Part shown: one piece after another, positions 53,662 through 62,595 of the stretch
How the letters are laid out: each line of letters opens with the position of its first letter
Numbering within the stretch: position 1 is the stretch's first letter
NCBI RefSeq assembly: GCF_002931055.1
Contig: NZ_PSXX01000007.1
Location: 62,001-126,000 of the forward strand
Length of the DNA stretch: 64,000 bases
Reading direction: 5' to 3'
Source: Pseudoclavibacter sp. AY1H1
Lineage (GTDB): Bacteria > Actinomycetota > Actinomycetes > Actinomycetales > Microbacteriaceae
Notes under the pieces: generated by a model
Told to the model about the DNA's origin: nothing
Seen by the model: the letters and a program-made list of their open reading frames with translations, nothing else
The model's database searches: none
Translations under genes and position numbers: made by a program

Positions 53662-54591
53662 TCAGCTGGCGAGCAACTCCTCGATCTCGGCGGCCGTCGG
53701 GATGCTCGGCGAGGCCCCGCGCTTCGAGACGGCGAGAGCACCAGCGGCCGCCCCGAACCGGATCGACGCTTCCAGCGATCGCCCGCCAGCGAGCGCAGCC
53801 CCGAGCGCACCGGCGAAGGCGTCGCCGGCCGCCGTCGTATCGACGGCCTCGACCTCGATCACGGGGAACGTCTCCGCGCGTTCGGGCGTCACGAGCGTCG
53901 TCCCGTCACCGCCGCGCGTGACGAGCACCGCCCCGACGCCGCGGTCGAGGAACCACCGTCCGGCCTCGACGGCGCTCGCCTCCGAGTCGACGACGATGCC
54001 CGTGAGCATCCGCGCCTCCGTTTCGTTGGGGGTGACGAGGTCGACGAGGCCCCACACCTCCTCGTCGAGAGGTGCGGCGGGCGCCGGGTCGAGGATCGTC
54101 GTGATCCCGGCATCCCGTGCCGTGCGCAGGATGCTCGCGGTCAGCCGCGCGGGCGTCTCGAGCTGGGTGAGCAGCACCGAGCTCGTGGCCGCGGAGTCGC
54201 GGATGCCCTGCACGACGGTCGCCTCATCGAGCGCGTCGTTCGCTCCCGGCACGATGACGATGGAGTTCTCGCCGCTCGCATCCACGCGGATGTGCGCGAT
54301 ACCCGTCTCCCCTGACACCGTCCGCAGCCTGTCGACACCCACGCCGGCGTCGACGAGCTCGCGCGTGACCATCGTGCCGAACGTGTCGTCGCCGACGCAC
54401 GCGATGAACGAGGTGGATGCGCCAGCGCGGGCGGCCGCGACGGCCTGGTTCGCCCCTTTCCCCCCGAGGGCCAGGCTGAAGCTGTCGCCCCGCAGCGTCT
54501 CGCCGGGTTCCGGCGGCCGGGCGGAGAAGGCGGTGAGGTCGGCGGAGACGCTCCCGACGACAAGCACGCCGCTTCGGTTCGTGCCGCTCAT
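53662..54591 (-). CDS. rbsK: Ribokinase (PfkB family)
   Basis: 309 residues. PfkB signatures: GGKGANQAVAAARAG near 43-57 and the C-terminal DTTAAGDAFAGAL near 250, with the catalytic Asp in AAGDAF; the DTTAAGD form also occurs in E. coli RbsK. Phosphorylates ribose or another pentose/nucleoside sugar. ATG at 54591 overlaps the stop of the DUF6157 gene (ATGA). No ribose ABC transporter or LacI regulator lies beside it, so it may serve nucleoside salvage. Confidence 0.9.
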   Translation of the reverse strand: MSGTNRSGVLVVGSVSADLTAFSARPPEPGETLRGDSFSLALGGKGANQAVAAARAGASTSFIACVGDDTFGTMVTRELVDAGVGVDRLRTVSGETGIAHIRVDASGENSIVIVPGANDALDEATVVQGIRDSAATSSVLLTQLETPARLTASILRTARDAGITTILDPAPAAPLDEEVWGLVDLVTPNETEARMLTGIVVDSEASAVEAGRWFLDRGVGAVLVTRGGDGTTLVTPERAETFPVIEVEAVDTTAAGDAFAGALGAALAGGRSLEASIRFGAAAGALAVSKRGASPSIPTAAEIEELLAS

Positions 54592-54998
54592 GCGCGCTTC
54601 GAGCGCATCGCCTTGAGCTGCGTGAGCGACGCGTCGCCCGCCTTCTCCTCGTACTCGTCCGAGCCGAGCGGCACGAGCGCGACTCGCGCCTCATCGTCGG
54701 AGTGGATGCCCCACCCCCAGCGCTTCCCGAGGGGAGACGCGCGAAGGCACGCCTGGTCCTTGGCGAAGAAGGCGGCCCTGGCCGCGTCCCGCTCCTCAGC
54801 CGGTACCGCGTTGCGCACGGCGTAGGTCTCGAAGAGCACATCGTCGGACGTGTACTCATACGGGTGCGCGGCGATGAGGGCGTGCTGGAGGCTCGCGATG
54901 GTCGGCCCCTTCGCCGACTCGGGCGGCGCCTCAGCCTCGTCGACGGGGCAGTCGTCGGCGATCTGGATGAACGTGCTCGCGTAGTTCGTCGTTCCCAT
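54588..54998 (-). CDS. DUF6157 family protein
   Basis: 136 residues. The pattern MGTTNYASTFIQIADDCPVDEAEAP, then IASLQHALIAAHPYEYTSDDVLFETYAV and ACLRASPLGKRWGWGIHSDDEARVAL matches the small soluble DUF6157 proteins of unknown function. Lacks signal or membrane segments. Its stop overlaps the ribokinase start by four bases, so it is translationally coupled to it. Confidence 0.85.
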   Translation of the reverse strand: MGTTNYASTFIQIADDCPVDEAEAPPESAKGPTIASLQHALIAAHPYEYTSDDVLFETYAVRNAVPAEERDAARAAFFAKDQACLRASPLGKRWGWGIHSDDEARVALVPLGSDEYEEKAGDASLTQLKAMRSKRA

Positions 54999-55040
54999 GG
55001 GCAGAGCCTACGGGGCGTGCATCGCAACACGCGGGGCTCG

Positions 55041-55592
55041 TCACGTCAGCGATGCGGGCGCAGGCTCCGAAGCCAGTCGTCGGCCTCGGCCTGCGACCGG
55101 AGACGGACCACGCGGAGGTTCGGCCGGGCCCGCTCTCCGGCGAATCTTGGCGCGCCCCTTCCACCCCCACCGGACGATGTGCTCCGGATCGACGAGGATC
55201 GTGTGCAGGGGAGGCTCGACGTTGCCGTTCCACAGTTCGACGCGCCGCAGCCTTCTGCGGAGCGTGCGCCGCACGAGCCGCGACATGTGCGTCCAGACCG
55301 AGTAGTCGAGGAATACGAGCGTGTCAGCCCGGCTCGTGAGCAGGTCACCGAGCTGAGTCGCGTACTGCCACTCCGTGACCCAGCGCTCCTCGCTGGTGAA
55401 CGCGTCGACGGACTCGAGGAACCCGCGCTGCACCGTCCATCCCGGGCCATGGAACAGGGCGTCGATCTCCGTGTGCGGGAGGTTCGCCGTGCGCTCCACC
55501 CGGCGCGCAACCGCCGTCTTCCCGACGCCGGCGGCACCCGCGATCAGCACACGCCGAGGGGCGGATTCCGGGGATCCTGCAGGAGCTGACAC
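55041..55592 (-). CDS. P-loop adenylate-kinase-like protein with apparent C-terminal frameshift
   Basis: 183 residues as read. Walker A RVLIAGAAGVGKTAVARR, then HTEIDALFHGPGW and FLDYSVWTHMSRLVRRTLRRRL as in the FlaR/topology-modulation kinase-like family. The last ~35 residues (RRRAGPAEPPRGPSP...) do not fit, but the next frame encodes FAGERARPNLRVVRLRSQ, then AEADDWLRSL, the ending expected for the family, with stop at 55046. One extra A near 55147-55148 (minus-strand CCAAG) explains it: removal gives WKGRARFAGERARPNL. It is either a true frameshift, making a broken gene, or a sequence error. Function in vivo unknown. Confidence 0.8.
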   Translation of the reverse strand: MSAPAGSPESAPRRVLIAGAAGVGKTAVARRVERTANLPHTEIDALFHGPGWTVQRGFLESVDAFTSEERWVTEWQYATQLGDLLTSRADTLVFLDYSVWTHMSRLVRRTLRRRLRRVELWNGNVEPPLHTILVDPEHIVRWGWKGRAKIRRRAGPAEPPRGPSPVAGRGRRLASEPAPASLT

Positions 55593-55675
55593 TCTGCAAC
55601 CCTACGGTCGCCTTCCGGCACTCGCTGGCCGGGTGCCGCTCGAGCTCGCCCGGGGCGGTCGGCGGCGGAGACACG

Positions 55676-55708
55676 AAGATGGCCGGACACAGGGTGTCCG
55701 GCCATCTT
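55676..55708. terminator. 15-bp hairpin terminator downstream of yceI
   Basis: AAGATGGCCGGACAC (55676-55690) pairs perfectly with 55694-55708 around a 3-nt loop. It lies after the end of the YceI gene and before the P-loop gene, both leftward. Confidence 0.75.
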
Positions 55709-55781
55709 GTACGCGCTCAGGGGAGACGCGCAGCACGATCGGGGGATCGCGCCTCGGCCGCCGAAGCGACCTGGTTCGTCA

Positions 55782-56339
55782 TTAGACGGCGAGCGTCGCC
55801 TGCACGTCGAGGTTGATCGTGACGGTGTCACCGAGCGTGAGGCCGCCGGCCTCGGTCGGTGCGTTCCAGTTGACGCCGAAGTCCTTGCGGTTGATCTTCG
55901 TGACAGCCTCGAAGCCGAGCTTCTTCTGGCCGTAGCCGTCGGTCGTGATGCCACCGAACTCGACATCGAACGTGACGGGCTTGGTGACGCCGCGGAGCGT
56001 GAGCTCGCCGTCGACCTTGACCGAGTCGCCCTCGACGCGCGTGGCGGAGGAGGCGAACGTGAAGGTCGGGAACTCCTCGGCAAGGAAGAAGTCGGAGGTC
56101 GCGAGGTGCTGGTCACGAGCAGGCTGCTTCGTGTTGACCGATGCGACCTCGACCTCGGCGTTGACCGTGGACTCCTCGATCGTCTCACCCGTCGTGATGG
56201 TGCCCGAGAAGGTCTCGAAGCCGCCACGGACCTTGCTGATCGCGAGGTGGCGAACGACGAAGCCGACCTCGGTGTGCGTGGGGTCGATGTTCCAGGTGCC
56301 GGCGGTCCAGCCGTTGATGTCTGCTGCGCTGATGCTCAT
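55782..56339 (-). CDS. YceI-family protein (cytoplasmic form)
   Basis: 185 residues, no signal peptide. YceI pattern: GTWNIDPTHTEVGFVVRHLAISKVRGGF, NTKQPARDQHLATSDFF, GELTLRGVTKPVTFDVEFGG and a C-terminal FGVNWNAPTEAGGLTLGDTVTI, a lipocalin-like barrel that binds polyisoprenoid-type lipids. AGGAGAAGAC precedes ATG 56339. The 166-bp upstream region is AT-richer than its surroundings and has a loose CAAC-N10-GTTG repeat (56387-56404), possibly regulatory. Confidence 0.95.
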   Translation of the reverse strand: MSISAADINGWTAGTWNIDPTHTEVGFVVRHLAISKVRGGFETFSGTITTGETIEESTVNAEVEVASVNTKQPARDQHLATSDFFLAEEFPTFTFASSATRVEGDSVKVDGELTLRGVTKPVTFDVEFGGITTDGYGQKKLGFEAVTKINRKDFGVNWNAPTEAGGLTLGDTVTINLDVQATLAV

Positions 56340-56505
56340 GTCTTCTCCTGAAGGGTCGTTGGGTGCTGTCTCGGTCAAGTCCTGGACAACGTAACACATT
56401 GTTGCGGATACAAGTTATTCAAACGCATAGAACTGTGACGGTATTCCGACGCCCAGGGAAATCTTTGGGAAACGAGACGATAGCCTCGGCGGCCAGCCGT
56501 CCGAG

Positions 56506-57795
56506 CTAGCCCTGCTGCTGCTTCGCGGCGTCGCTGACCGACTTCATGAACCGCAGCACATTGTCATCCACGAAGATGTCGTTCGGCTGCAGCGGCCGCG
56601 ACAGATGCAGCCCATCGAGCGCCCGGATGCGCGACAGGGCCACGTAGGTCTGCCCGGGCGAGAAGGCCCTCGCCCCGAGGTCGACGACGGCGCGATCGTA
56701 GGTCTTCCCCTGCGACTTGTGGATGGTCACCGCCCACGCGAGCCGCAGCGGGAACTGCGTGAACTCCCCCACCACGTCGCGCGACAGCTCCCGCGTATCC
56801 GGCGAGTACGAGTACTTCAGCTTCTCCCACACGAGGGGCTCCACCTCGTGCTCGTCGCCATCGATCTCGACGTAGACGGTCTTGTCGATGCGCGTGACCT
56901 CGCCGATCGAGCCGTTCACCCAGCGCCCGTCAGAGTCGTTGCGCAGGAACATGACCTGCGCGCCGACCTTCAGATCGAGGCGCTCATCCGCGGGGAAGTT
57001 GCGGCCGCCGAACTCCCCCGAGATGTCGGCGTTCGCGGTCATCGACGCCCCGGGCAGGCGCTCGAGGTTCTGCGCGTTGATGCGAGACACCTGCGCGTTG
57101 CGCGACGCGAGCGTGATCGTGCCGTCGGCCGGGGCGGGCCTCGCGCCCACCGTATTGAGGCGGTTCGCCATGTCGGCCGTGACCTGCCCGTACCTGACGG
57201 CCGTGAGGATGTTCTTGAACTCGTCCTCGTGCTGCCGGTGGATCTCGCGCAGGGCGTGGATGCGCAGCTCCGCCTCCTGCCACACCCTCGCGTCGAAGAA
57301 CCACAGCGAACGGTAGTGGTCGCGGAAGTACGCGCGCTCATCGGGGTCCGACGGCGGCACCGGCGCCAGCTGGAATGGGTCGCCGAACATGACGAGCTGC
57401 ACGCCGCCGAACGCCTCGTTCTTCCGCTGGCGCGCCTGCCGCAGCGAGCGGTCGATGGCGTCCATGAGGTCGGCGCTCACCATCGACACCTCGTCGATGA
57501 CGAGCGTGTCGATCTTGTTGAGCAGCTTCCGCACATCCCCGTTCTGCTCGATGGGCGCATCCCCGATGACGCCGATCGGCAGCTTGAAGAGCGAGTGGAT
57601 GGTCTGCCCGCCCACGTTGAGGGCCGCGACTCCCGTGGGTGCCGCGATGACGAGCTGCTTCGACGTGTGCCACGCGAGGTGGTTGAGGAGCGTCGACTTG
57701 CCCGTGCCGGCGCGCCCCGTCACGAACAGGTGCTCGCGCGTGTGCTCGATGGCGTCGAACACACCCTGCTGCTCCGGGGTGAGGACGATCGTCAC
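56506..57795 (-). CDS. Pif1-like DNA helicase
   Basis: 429 residues. Walker A VTGRAGTGKSTLL, Walker B TLVIDEVSMVSADLMD, motif III-like VMFGDPFQLAPV and C-terminal AWAVTIHKSQGKTYDRAVVDLG, the Pif1/RecD-type superfamily 1B set. Expected to unwind DNA 5' to 3'. GTG at 57795 overlaps the stop of the CopD-CtaG gene (GTGA), an unusual pairing of a helicase with a respiratory assembly protein. It lacks extra C-terminal domains, a short single-core version. Confidence 0.92.
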   Translation of the reverse strand: MTIVLTPEQQGVFDAIEHTREHLFVTGRAGTGKSTLLNHLAWHTSKQLVIAAPTGVAALNVGGQTIHSLFKLPIGVIGDAPIEQNGDVRKLLNKIDTLVIDEVSMVSADLMDAIDRSLRQARQRKNEAFGGVQLVMFGDPFQLAPVPPSDPDERAYFRDHYRSLWFFDARVWQEAELRIHALREIHRQHEDEFKNILTAVRYGQVTADMANRLNTVGARPAPADGTITLASRNAQVSRINAQNLERLPGASMTANADISGEFGGRNFPADERLDLKVGAQVMFLRNDSDGRWVNGSIGEVTRIDKTVYVEIDGDEHEVEPLVWEKLKYSYSPDTRELSRDVVGEFTQFPLRLAWAVTIHKSQGKTYDRAVVDLGARAFSPGQTYVALSRIRALDGLHLSRPLQPNDIFVDDNVLRFMKSVSDAAKQQQG

Positions 57796-59987
57796 TTGGT
57801 GGACTCCTGCTGCTGCTCGCGCTGGAGCCGCTCCTGCTTGCGCTTCTCCAGCGCCTCCGTGCGGTCGGCCATCACCTTGAGCTGCGCGTTGTACGCCTCG
57901 AGCTCCGCGTCGCCGTCACGGTCGGCCTTCCGGTCGCGCCGCTTCGCCTCCCGGTCGTCGGACCGGGACCACGAGTAGGCGACGAGCATCGCGAGGAGCA
58001 CCGTCGGCACCTCGCCGACACCCCAGGCTATGGCACCGCCGATCTGCTGGTCGGTGATGGCATCCGCTCCCCACGGCCTGCCCATCGCGCCATACCAGTC
58101 GGCGAGCAGCAGGCCCGTGCCGCTCATGATGCTGAGGCCGAAGAAGGCGTGGAACGTCATGACCAGCACGAGGGCGATGAGGCGCATCGGGTAGGGGGCG
58201 CGCGTGCCGATCGGGTCGATGCCGATGAGCGCGTTGGCGAAGAGGTAGCCGACGATGAGGAAGTCGGCGATCATCCACATGTGCCCGACGTGGTCGGTCA
58301 CCGCCCAGCGGAACAGCGGCGTGTAGTAGAAGACGAGCAGCGAGCCCGCGAAGACGACGGCGGACACGATGGGGTGCGAGAAGAACTTCGCCCACCTCGA
58401 GTGCACGAACTTGAGCGCCCACTCGCGCGTGCCGAGGCTGCCGTCGTGGCGCGCGTGCACGCTGCGCAGGAGGAGCGTCATGGGGGCCGACAGCACGAAC
58501 ATGATCGGAACCAGCATGGTGAGGAACATGTGCTGCGTCATGTGGAAGCTGAAGACGAACTTGCCGTAGACGATGAGCGAGCCGTTGACGAGGTAGAGCA
58601 GAATCACGATGCCGAGGACAAACGAGATCGTGCGACCAAGCGGCCACTCGTCGCCGCGGCGACGCAGGCGCAGGACCCCGGCGATGTAGAAGAACAGGCC
58701 GAAGAGGCACAGCGTTGTCCACATCGGGTCGAGACGCCACTCGGTGAGCAGACGGAACGGCTCGAACTCAGGAGGCAGCAGCTCGCCCGTGAGCAGCTGC
58801 GCCGGCGTCGGGGCCGCGAGCTGGTCGGCCGTGACCTCCGTGACGGGCGACGGGGTGCGACCGAGCGCCGCGGCGGCACCGGACGCGATGCCCATGAAGG
58901 CGAGTTCGAGCGAGATGAGCCACACCATGGGCTTGCGAGTGGATGCTCCCTGCTCGACGGCAGCGCGCATCCGGTTGATGAGTCCCCGCCGCTGCGCCCA
59001 GCCGATGAAGCCGAGCACCACGAGCACAACCGCCTTCACGATGACGATGACCCCGTATGGCGAGGCGAGCTCGGCGAACGAGCCGATGTTGGCGACGCTC
59101 GCGACGACACCGGATGCGGCGACCACGATGAACGCGACGAGGGCGAGCGACGAGTAGCGCTCGATCACTGCGAGGCGGCGGACGTCCGGCATGCGCGGCG
59201 CGAGGATCGCGACGACGAGGAGGCCACCGAGCCAGAGCGCGGCGCCCATGTAGTGCAGGGTGATGCCACCCACGACGGTCTCGTGGTTCGCGGCGCCCGC
59301 GGCGTGGCCCTGCGCCCCGAGCGGCCACAGGCAGAAGAGCGAGAACGCGGCCGAGAGCCCGACCATCCACGGGCTGCGGCTCGCGAACACCACAACCGAC
59401 AGCAGCAGCACCATGCCGAGCGCCAGCACCCACGCCTGGCCGAGCTCAAGCGAGGTGAAGAAGAAGAGGAGTCCCTGCCCGAAGGCGGCGTCGAGCGAGA
59501 ACGCGGCGTTGGAGATCTGCAGGTAGGTGAGGAAGGCCGCAGCCGCCGTGGACACCACCCAGGCCGCGGCACCGGACGAGGCGATCGTCATGGCCCGCTC
59601 GAACTCGGGCTGCTTGCGACTCGCCGCCCACGCCGCCAGCACCAGGGCGCCGATTGTGACCGAGGCCGACAGGTTCAGCGCGAGACGCGCGACCGGCACA
59701 CCCCACATGACGATGGGTCCAGGGTCGGAGACGATGAGCGGGGTCGCTCCGCCACCGTAGGCGAGCCCCCAGATGACCGCCACGAGGGCCGCGAGGAGGA
59801 AGATCGCCGGCCCGAGCACGATCATGCGCTTCGTGTGCAGCGACCAGGAGTCGGCGCTCGCGCGATTGCGCTCGGCCTTGCTGCCGCCCCTATCCGCAGT
59901 TGCCGCCGCCTCGATCGTGGAACCGGAATCGAGGGGCGTAGGCATGATCATCAAGTGTAGATCGTCGCTGGCGCTCGGGCTTGTCAT
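57792..59987 (-). CDS. Fused CopD / caa3-type cytochrome c oxidase assembly protein (CtaG)
   Basis: About 731 residues from ATG 59987; ATG at 59951 or 59945 (MPTPLDSG) are alternatives, none with a clear ribosome site. The N-terminal half (about 40-350) is CopD-like with eight helices and His positions (GHAAGAANHETVVGGITLHYMGAALW). The C-terminal half is CtaG_Cox11-type caa3 assembly with FSFHMTQHMFLTMLVPIM and TDHVGHMWMIADF. Roles: copper uptake and CuA/CuB insertion into the oxidase. A charged coiled tail (EALEKRKQERLQREQQQ) ends it. Actinobacteria commonly carry this fusion. Confidence 0.93.
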   Translation of the reverse strand: MTSPSASDDLHLMIMPTPLDSGSTIEAAATADRGGSKAERNRASADSWSLHTKRMIVLGPAIFLLAALVAVIWGLAYGGGATPLIVSDPGPIVMWGVPVARLALNLSASVTIGALVLAAWAASRKQPEFERAMTIASSGAAAWVVSTAAAAFLTYLQISNAAFSLDAAFGQGLLFFFTSLELGQAWVLALGMVLLLSVVVFASRSPWMVGLSAAFSLFCLWPLGAQGHAAGAANHETVVGGITLHYMGAALWLGGLLVVAILAPRMPDVRRLAVIERYSSLALVAFIVVAASGVVASVANIGSFAELASPYGVIVIVKAVVLVVLGFIGWAQRRGLINRMRAAVEQGASTRKPMVWLISLELAFMGIASGAAAALGRTPSPVTEVTADQLAAPTPAQLLTGELLPPEFEPFRLLTEWRLDPMWTTLCLFGLFFYIAGVLRLRRRGDEWPLGRTISFVLGIVILLYLVNGSLIVYGKFVFSFHMTQHMFLTMLVPIMFVLSAPMTLLLRSVHARHDGSLGTREWALKFVHSRWAKFFSHPIVSAVVFAGSLLVFYYTPLFRWAVTDHVGHMWMIADFLIVGYLFANALIGIDPIGTRAPYPMRLIALVLVMTFHAFFGLSIMSGTGLLLADWYGAMGRPWGADAITDQQIGGAIAWGVGEVPTVLLAMLVAYSWSRSDDREAKRRDRKADRDGDAELEAYNAQLKVMADRTEALEKRKQERLQREQQQESTK

Positions 59988-60017
59988 CCACAGGGGAAGC
60001 GACCGGCTGGGACAAGA

Positions 60018-60053
60018 ACGCGGGGCCGCTTCCGAGTGGAAGCGACCCCGCGT
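60018..60053. terminator. Terminator downstream of hupB
   Basis: ACGCGGGGCCGCTTCC (60018-60033) / 60038-60053 with one mismatch and loop GAGT; on the minus strand TTCTTGT follows. It sits 17 bp beyond the HU stop. Confidence 0.75.
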
Positions 60054-60070
60054 GCATTCAGGCGCGAAGA

Positions 60071-60358
60071 CTACTTAGCTGCGGCCTTGAGCTTCGAGCC
60101 AGCCGAGATCTTGACGCCCTTCGAGGCGGCGATCTGGATGGCTTCACCCGTCTGAGGGTTGCGGCCGGTGCGCGCGGCACGAGCGGTCTGCTCAACGGAG
60201 AGCCAGCCCGGGATCGTGACCTTCGTGCCCTTGGCAACGTTCGAGGCGAGTTCGCTGAAGAGTGCGTCGAGGACGCTTCCAACAACAGCCTGGCTCTGGC
60301 CGGTCTCGGTCGCGATCGCGGCAACGAGTTCGGTCTTGTTCACAGTCTTGTCTGCCAT
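60071..60358 (-). CDS. HU-family nucleoid DNA-binding protein
   Basis: 95 residues, the short form without the Lys/Ala-rich tail of many actinobacterial HupB proteins. HU pattern: MADKTVNKTELVAAIATETG, ALFSELASNVAKGTKVTIPGW, then the DNA-binding arm with ARTGRNPQTGEAI. Binds and bends DNA without strong sequence preference. The ribosome site AAGGAGG lies four bases before ATG 60358 inside a small palindrome. Expressed from its own unit and ended by a strong terminator. Confidence 0.97.
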   Translation of the reverse strand: MADKTVNKTELVAAIATETGQSQAVVGSVLDALFSELASNVAKGTKVTIPGWLSVEQTARAARTGRNPQTGEAIQIAASKGVKISAGSKLKAAAK

Positions 60359-60360
60359 AT

Positions 60361-60374
60361 GTCCTCCTTAGGAC
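60361..60374 (-). promoter_or_regulatory. Ribosome-site palindrome of the HU gene
   Basis: On the minus strand GTCCT-AAGG-AGGAC forms a 5-bp hairpin holding the Shine-Dalgarno bases. A second, larger nested structure (GTCCTG ... CCGCGG-GATT-CCGCGG ... CAGGAC, 60415-60447) lies further upstream. Both could shape HU translation. Confidence 0.45.
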
Positions 60375-60614
60375 GCAGCCCCGCCCTTGCGAGTGCAGCA
60401 TGTTGGGTTCAGAAGTCCTGCAGTTCCGCGGGATTCCGCGGCAGGACCTTCGTCAACCTACCAAAACCAGGGCCTCTCGCTTGCAGATTCGCCTGACACG
60501 CCGCGTCTTGCCACGGAATTCACCGGTTCGTGGCCGTTCTGGACCGGATCGATGCCCGTATCGGCGCTTGATGGGCCCAAGCGGTGGCGTTGCCCCAGCA
60601 GCGACGGAGACCAC

Positions 60615-62333
60615 TCAGCGCCGCTTGATCTCCGGGAAGTCGTCGTCGCGCCACTCGTCGGCGAGGCGGGTGCCATCGGCCTCGATCTCGCGATTGCGGA
60701 GTTCGACGCGACGGATCTTGCCGGACGCCGTCTTCGGCAGCTCGAAGAACTCGAGACGCCGAACCCGCATGTACGGCGGCATGACCGCGCGGGCGTGCCG
60801 GAGCACCTCGAGCGCGGTCTGCCGGTTCGACTCCCAGCCGGCCGCGAGCGTCACGTAGGCCTTCGTGATGTTGAGCTTCGTCGCGTCCGGCGCCCCGACG
60901 ACACCCGCCTCCGCGACGGCATCGTGCTCCAGGAGGAGGCTCTCGACCTCGAACGGCGACACCTTGAAGTCGGACGACTTGAACACGTCGTCGGTGCGCC
61001 CGACGAAGGTGATGCATCCGTTCTCATCGCGCACCGCGACATCACCGGTGTGGAAGAAGCCGTCGCGCACCGCGTTGTCGGTCGCCGCGGGTGAGCCGAG
61101 GTACTCGGTCATGAGGTTCACGGGGCGCTCACCACGCATGTCGAGGCAGATCTCCCCCTCGTCGCCTTCGAGGCCTGTCACCGGGTCGAGGAGCACCACG
61201 TTCATGCCAGGCAGCGGATGCCCCATGGCACCCGGCTTGATGACATCGCCCGGCGCATTCGCGATGAGGGCGGTCGTCTCGGTCTGGCCGTAGCCGTCGC
61301 GGATCTCGAGCCCCCACCAGGCGTGGATGCGCGCGATGACCTCGGGGTTCAGTGGCTCGCCGGCTGAGAGCAGCTCCCGCATCGCCCGGGGCTTCGCTGA
61401 CCTGCCGTGCTGCACCAGGATGCGCCACACCGTCGGCGGGGCACAGAACGAGGTCGCGCCCGCCTTGTCGAGCTGGTCGAGCAGGAGGGCCGCGTCGAAG
61501 CGCTGGTAGTTGACGACGAAGACCGTCGCCTCGGCGTTCCAGGGCGCGAAGAAGCTGCTCCATGCGTGCTTGCCCCAGCCCGCCGCGCTGATCGCGAGGT
61601 GCACGCCGCCCGGCTCGACGCCGATCCAGTACATCGTCGAGAGGTGCCCGACGGGGTAGGAGCGGTGCGAATGGACCACGATCTTCGGGTGGCTCGTCGT
61701 ACCGGAGGTGAAGTAGATGAGGGCGGCGTCGTCGCTTGCCGTCCGCTTCTCGATCGGCGCATCCGACGTGTCGTAGATGTCGTTGAAGTCGAGCCACGCC
61801 TCCCGCGCGGCCCCCTCGAGGCCAGCACCCACCTGCGCGATGCGGTAGCTGCCGAGGACGTTGTCGAACTTCACCGCGTCGGCCTCCTCGGCGATGACGA
61901 GACGCACCCTGGCACGTTCGACGCGATCGTCGAGGTCGTGCGGGCCGAGCACCACGGACGTGGGGAGGATGACGGCGCCGAGCTTGAGCGCGCCGAGCAT
62001 CGCCTCCCAGAGCTCGCGGCGATTGCCGAGCATGAGCATGACGACGTCACCGCGGCGGATGCCCTGCGCCTCGAGCCAGTTCGCGACCCGGTTGGATCGC
62101 CGGCGCAGGTCGTCGAAGCTGTACTTCGCCTCGCTGCCGTCGTCCTCCACGATCCAGAGCGCGGTGCGGTCGTTGCCCTCGGCGATCTGGTCGAACCAGT
62201 CGAGCGCCCAGTTGAAGCCGTCTCCGACTTCGGGCCATTCGAACTCCCGGCTCGCGCGCCCAGCGTCTGTGCGGAGGGCGAGCAGCTGGTCACGTGCGCT
62301 GCGGAAGGCATCTGCGCCTCGAACATCTGACAT
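60615..62333 (-). CDS. Acyl-CoA synthetase (AMP-forming)
   Basis: 572 residues from ATG 62333 (in-frame ATG 62342 is possible). ANL-superfamily motifs: phosphate loop YFTSGTTSHPK near 215, GYGQTETTALI near 355, FHTGDVAVRDENG near 430 and the catalytic Lys in PKTASGKIRRVEL near 545. The medium-chain (ACSM-like) type is suggested by the EFEWPEVGDGFNWALDWFD start. Activates a fatty or aromatic acid to its CoA ester via the adenylate. Stands alone. Confidence 0.93.
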   Translation of the reverse strand: MSDVRGADAFRSARDQLLALRTDAGRASREFEWPEVGDGFNWALDWFDQIAEGNDRTALWIVEDDGSEAKYSFDDLRRRSNRVANWLEAQGIRRGDVVMLMLGNRRELWEAMLGALKLGAVILPTSVVLGPHDLDDRVERARVRLVIAEEADAVKFDNVLGSYRIAQVGAGLEGAAREAWLDFNDIYDTSDAPIEKRTASDDAALIYFTSGTTSHPKIVVHSHRSYPVGHLSTMYWIGVEPGGVHLAISAAGWGKHAWSSFFAPWNAEATVFVVNYQRFDAALLLDQLDKAGATSFCAPPTVWRILVQHGRSAKPRAMRELLSAGEPLNPEVIARIHAWWGLEIRDGYGQTETTALIANAPGDVIKPGAMGHPLPGMNVVLLDPVTGLEGDEGEICLDMRGERPVNLMTEYLGSPAATDNAVRDGFFHTGDVAVRDENGCITFVGRTDDVFKSSDFKVSPFEVESLLLEHDAVAEAGVVGAPDATKLNITKAYVTLAAGWESNRQTALEVLRHARAVMPPYMRVRRLEFFELPKTASGKIRRVELRNREIEADGTRLADEWRDDDFPEIKRR

Positions 62334-62378
62334 GCGTGCCATTCTCACGCACCCCGCCGACAAAGACCTTCGCTCTGA

Positions 62379-62513
62379 TAGGGCAGCTTCCTCCCATCCC
62401 CGCGGCCGAAACGGGAGGAAACTGCCCTACTCACGGACAGGGCGGGGCAGGACAGGCCGGGATGGGGCAGCTTCACCCCATCCCCGCGGCCAAGACGGGA
62501 GGAAACTGCCCCA
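62379..62513. repeat. Tandem pair of related hairpins HP5 and HP6
   Basis: A 47-bp unit with stem GGGCAG...CTGCCC and common loop CATCCCCGCGGCC occurs at 62381-62427 and 62465-62511, 84 bp apart, differing at four positions. In HP5 the arms 62379-62395 / 62413-62429 pair with one mismatch. They lie between soxR and the acyl-CoA synthetase gene, both leftward. Confidence 0.85.
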
Positions 62514-62595
62514 TTCGCGTGGCGGACGCAGCGGGAGGCGCCGGGCGCGGCGGGGCGGGGCGGGGCTCGGCGGCGCGGGCGCGCGCGGGCGGCGC

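Noticed and set aside
53662-54591. Part of a ribose transport operon
   Set aside because: No ABC transporter, RbsD or LacI gene nearby; the coupled gene is DUF6157.
62381-62511. Two direct repeats with a 37-bp gap, considered as a CRISPR fragment
   Set aside because: Only two copies, each a self-complementary hairpin with internal differences, and no cas genes.
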